64,000 bases of DNA from Amoeboaphelidium protococcarum (lineage: Eukaryota; Aphelidiomycota; Aphelidea). The position numbers and the translations under genes are program-made. The first letter of the stretch is position 1. Each line of letters opens with the position of its first letter. Location of the stretch: positions 382,001-446,000 of the forward strand of contig JALECJ010000255.1 in assembly GCA_023515745.1 (NCBI GenBank), given 5' to 3'. Of this stretch, positions 62,498 to 64,000 are shown one piece after another. The notes beneath the pieces were generated by a model. It was not told the DNA's origin. It saw only the letters and a program-made list of their open reading frames with translations, and ran no database searches.

Positions 62498-63349
62498 TCA
62501 ATAATCTTGTAAAGAATTCGATTTCCTATGATTTGCCGGTATTGAGAGTGAATTATTATATCCGGTCGATGAATTGTCGTTGGGTCCACTGCAGTTGTTG
62601 TTGTTCGAGTTTATTGAACGACGCGCAACTGACGTGAAATTCTCCACCAATTCAAATGTTGACCACACAAACGCGTCATAACTCATATGGGCAGTTCCAG
62701 TCTACACTTAATTCATAGAAATGCAAATACACTTTTTATAATCAAGTACTATTTTAATAAAAGTTACCTTTTGTGGATCATATTTATTAAAGATTTTGGA
62801 CACTTTCTATACTATGATGCACATGTGAATAAAGTCATCAAAATCCAACAAAACTTCGCCAGAAATGTCTTGGTCTCCTGGACCATTATTGATCAGAGAG
62901 GATATACTAGATGTACGACTGGATGCAAAACTGTTATTATTTTTAATCCGCGTAACTATAAGATTTATAACACTAGCAGACAGAGAGAACCCAGAAAATT
63001 ATAGAAGTGCAGTGACTTGTTTCACGCTGAGAGCATTTCGACGTTCGTGATCATAATGGACAAAGACGTCTTGCCATTGAGCAATGTATTGCCATAGCTA
63101 TTTAAACTCTTCATAATTAATTTCCAGCGGTCCTTACTCTCGATTATTATTATTATTAGATGTATTCTTAATGAATAGTGACATTAATAACTAAACTGTG
63201 AATAAATCGAATGGTTTGAACTGATCCCCAGTGCCAAGACATTTCTACAGCTCTCTATCTGAGATAGAGCCAGAGTTATCAGTATCCGACAACTTGAAAT
63301 AAGTTCTTAATAAAGACTCGCTTGCACTATTACCTTAATTTGAATTCAT
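62498..63349 (-). CDS. Penta-EF-hand (PEF) calcium-binding protein
   Basis: Two exons, 261 aa; intron 62702-62767 (66 nt, GTAACT..GTGTAG, phase 0). EF1 loop DTDNSGSISDREL is canonical; later hands (DHERRNALSVKQV, VLLDFDDFIHMCIIV, KYDPQKTGTAHMSYDAFV) are degenerate, with the family's WQYIAQWQDVF between EF2 and EF3. PEF proteins (ALG-2, peflin, yeast Pef1) dimerise and link Ca2+ to ESCRT and COPII. Gln/Asn/Ser inserts lie within EF2-EF3 and at the C-terminus. Assignment is to the family, not to a particular member. Confidence 0.83.
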
Positions 63350-63497
63350 ACAGATTAAATTAAATATTCTACTAATATAAGCTGACAATCTTTTTTAATA
63401 CGAAATTTATGCGTTTAAATCCAGTGTTACACTTCTCTCTCCCTCTCAAAAGTAAAAAAGAGAAAATATATCAAAAGCGATAAAACAGTTATAAACG

Positions 63498-64000
63498 ATG
63501 GATACGTTGGATGTCACCACAGCTATAAATGAAATGAAGTCTAGTCTTCCATCTACGGCTGTTAATAGATCGATGCCATATGTGGTAGATCTCGGTCATT
63601 TGTTGGTGCATGATGACGCGCCGTTACCCCCGTTTGATGGACCTGTTGAAAAGACCAAGATGCTTAAAGAAGTTACACGCGATGCTGTCTAGGTGCTGAT
63701 TAATGAATTATGGACCAGACCAACCGAGATATCAGAAGATCATACTATGGTACTCGCTCAGCTTCCTCCTCCAATACCTCGTAATCAACCGTTCCCTATG
63801 GTTCTGCCGCGATCTAAGCCTGTTCCTAAGGCGAAAGCATTGACCAGATGGTAGAAATTCGCGCAGGCTAAAGGAATATAGAAAGAGAAGAGGACGCGTA
63901 TGGTGTGGAGTGAAGATTAACAAGAGTTTATTCCACGTGCTGGTTATAAGAGCGCAGTCACTGAGAAGTCTGGCACTGATGATTGGTTGATTGAAGTACC
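63498..64000 (+). CDS. RRS1: Ribosome biogenesis regulatory protein RRS1 (5' part)
   Basis: Open from ATG 63498 to the window edge, 167 residues. Family signatures: VDLGHLLVHDDAPLPPF, RDAVQVLINELWTRPTE, PRSKPVPKAKALTRWQKFA, QAKGIQKEKRTRMVWSEDQ, and DDWLIEVP at the edge. RRS1 brings 5S RNP components (with RPF2) into pre-60S particles in the nucleolus. Several family Gln positions (RWQKF, GIQK) use TAG, consistent with the code. The 3' part is outside the window. Confidence 0.95.

Overview
The window is nuclear DNA from a small-genome eukaryote in which UAA and UAG encode glutamine and UGA is the only stop. Read with the standard code it breaks into short ORFs; read with UAR=Gln it yields long, recognisable proteins, with in-frame TAA/TAG at positions where relatives have Gln (e.g. 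the kinesin INQSLSALGN motif, MBF1 MTQKDLA, the ValRS PQWYV and NIQDWCISRQ segments). All gene models here use that code. Genes are packed (40-400 bp apart, often divergent) and about half are intronless. Well-supported introns are 47-71 nt, GT..AG, commonly ending in TGTAG.

The gene content is opisthokont-like with a fungal flavour: a yeast-like PIG-A/Spt14 C-terminus, tuberin, two ADAM proteases, an XRCC3-like RecA protein, a formin, and KDZ and DUF6729-type transposases. UAR=Gln plus this content suggests an aphelid (Amoeboaphelidium-like, a sister lineage of fungi and parasitoid of algae). That placement is inference; ciliates, oxymonads, hexamitids and ulvophyte algae also use this code.

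Layout. 0-15 kb: Q-rich gene tail, NCS-type Ca2+ sensor, MBF1, mitochondrial carrier, hypothetical gene, a 1,610-aa FERM-SH3-FERM-CH-RhoGEF-PH protein, a small GPI-anchored surface protein, a coiled-coil protein, and a transportin-3/importin-13 homologue. 15.5-29 kb is an accessory island: a DUF6729/DDE/3'-5' exonuclease transposase-like gene (with a scaffold join marked by an N inside a 155-bp duplication), an HMG-box-like gene, an AT-hook gene, and a KDZ transposase fused to a Ulp1/SENP protease, with long noncoding flanks. 29-45 kb: PIG-A, a PTEN-like formin, the Hsp70 escort protein DNLZ/Hep1, two unrecognised genes, and two ADAM metalloproteases in tandem. 45-53 kb: cardiolipin synthase, a UBZ zinc-finger gene, ORC1, ATP23, kinesin-2, XRCC3-like. 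53-64 kb: tuberin (TSC2), a Crinkler/RHS-type P-loop protein, valyl-tRNA synthetase, UBE2W-type E2, a penta-EF-hand protein, and the start of RRS1.

Functional themes: Ca2+ sensing (NCS, PEF), Rho/actin control (RhoGEF, formin), cell surface (GPI synthesis by PIG-A, a GPI-protein, ADAMs), mitochondrial upkeep (carrier, DNLZ, CLS, ATP23), replication/repair (ORC1, XRCC3, UBZ), and mobile elements or effector-like genes. No tRNA, rRNA, CRISPR or prokaryotic elements were seen.
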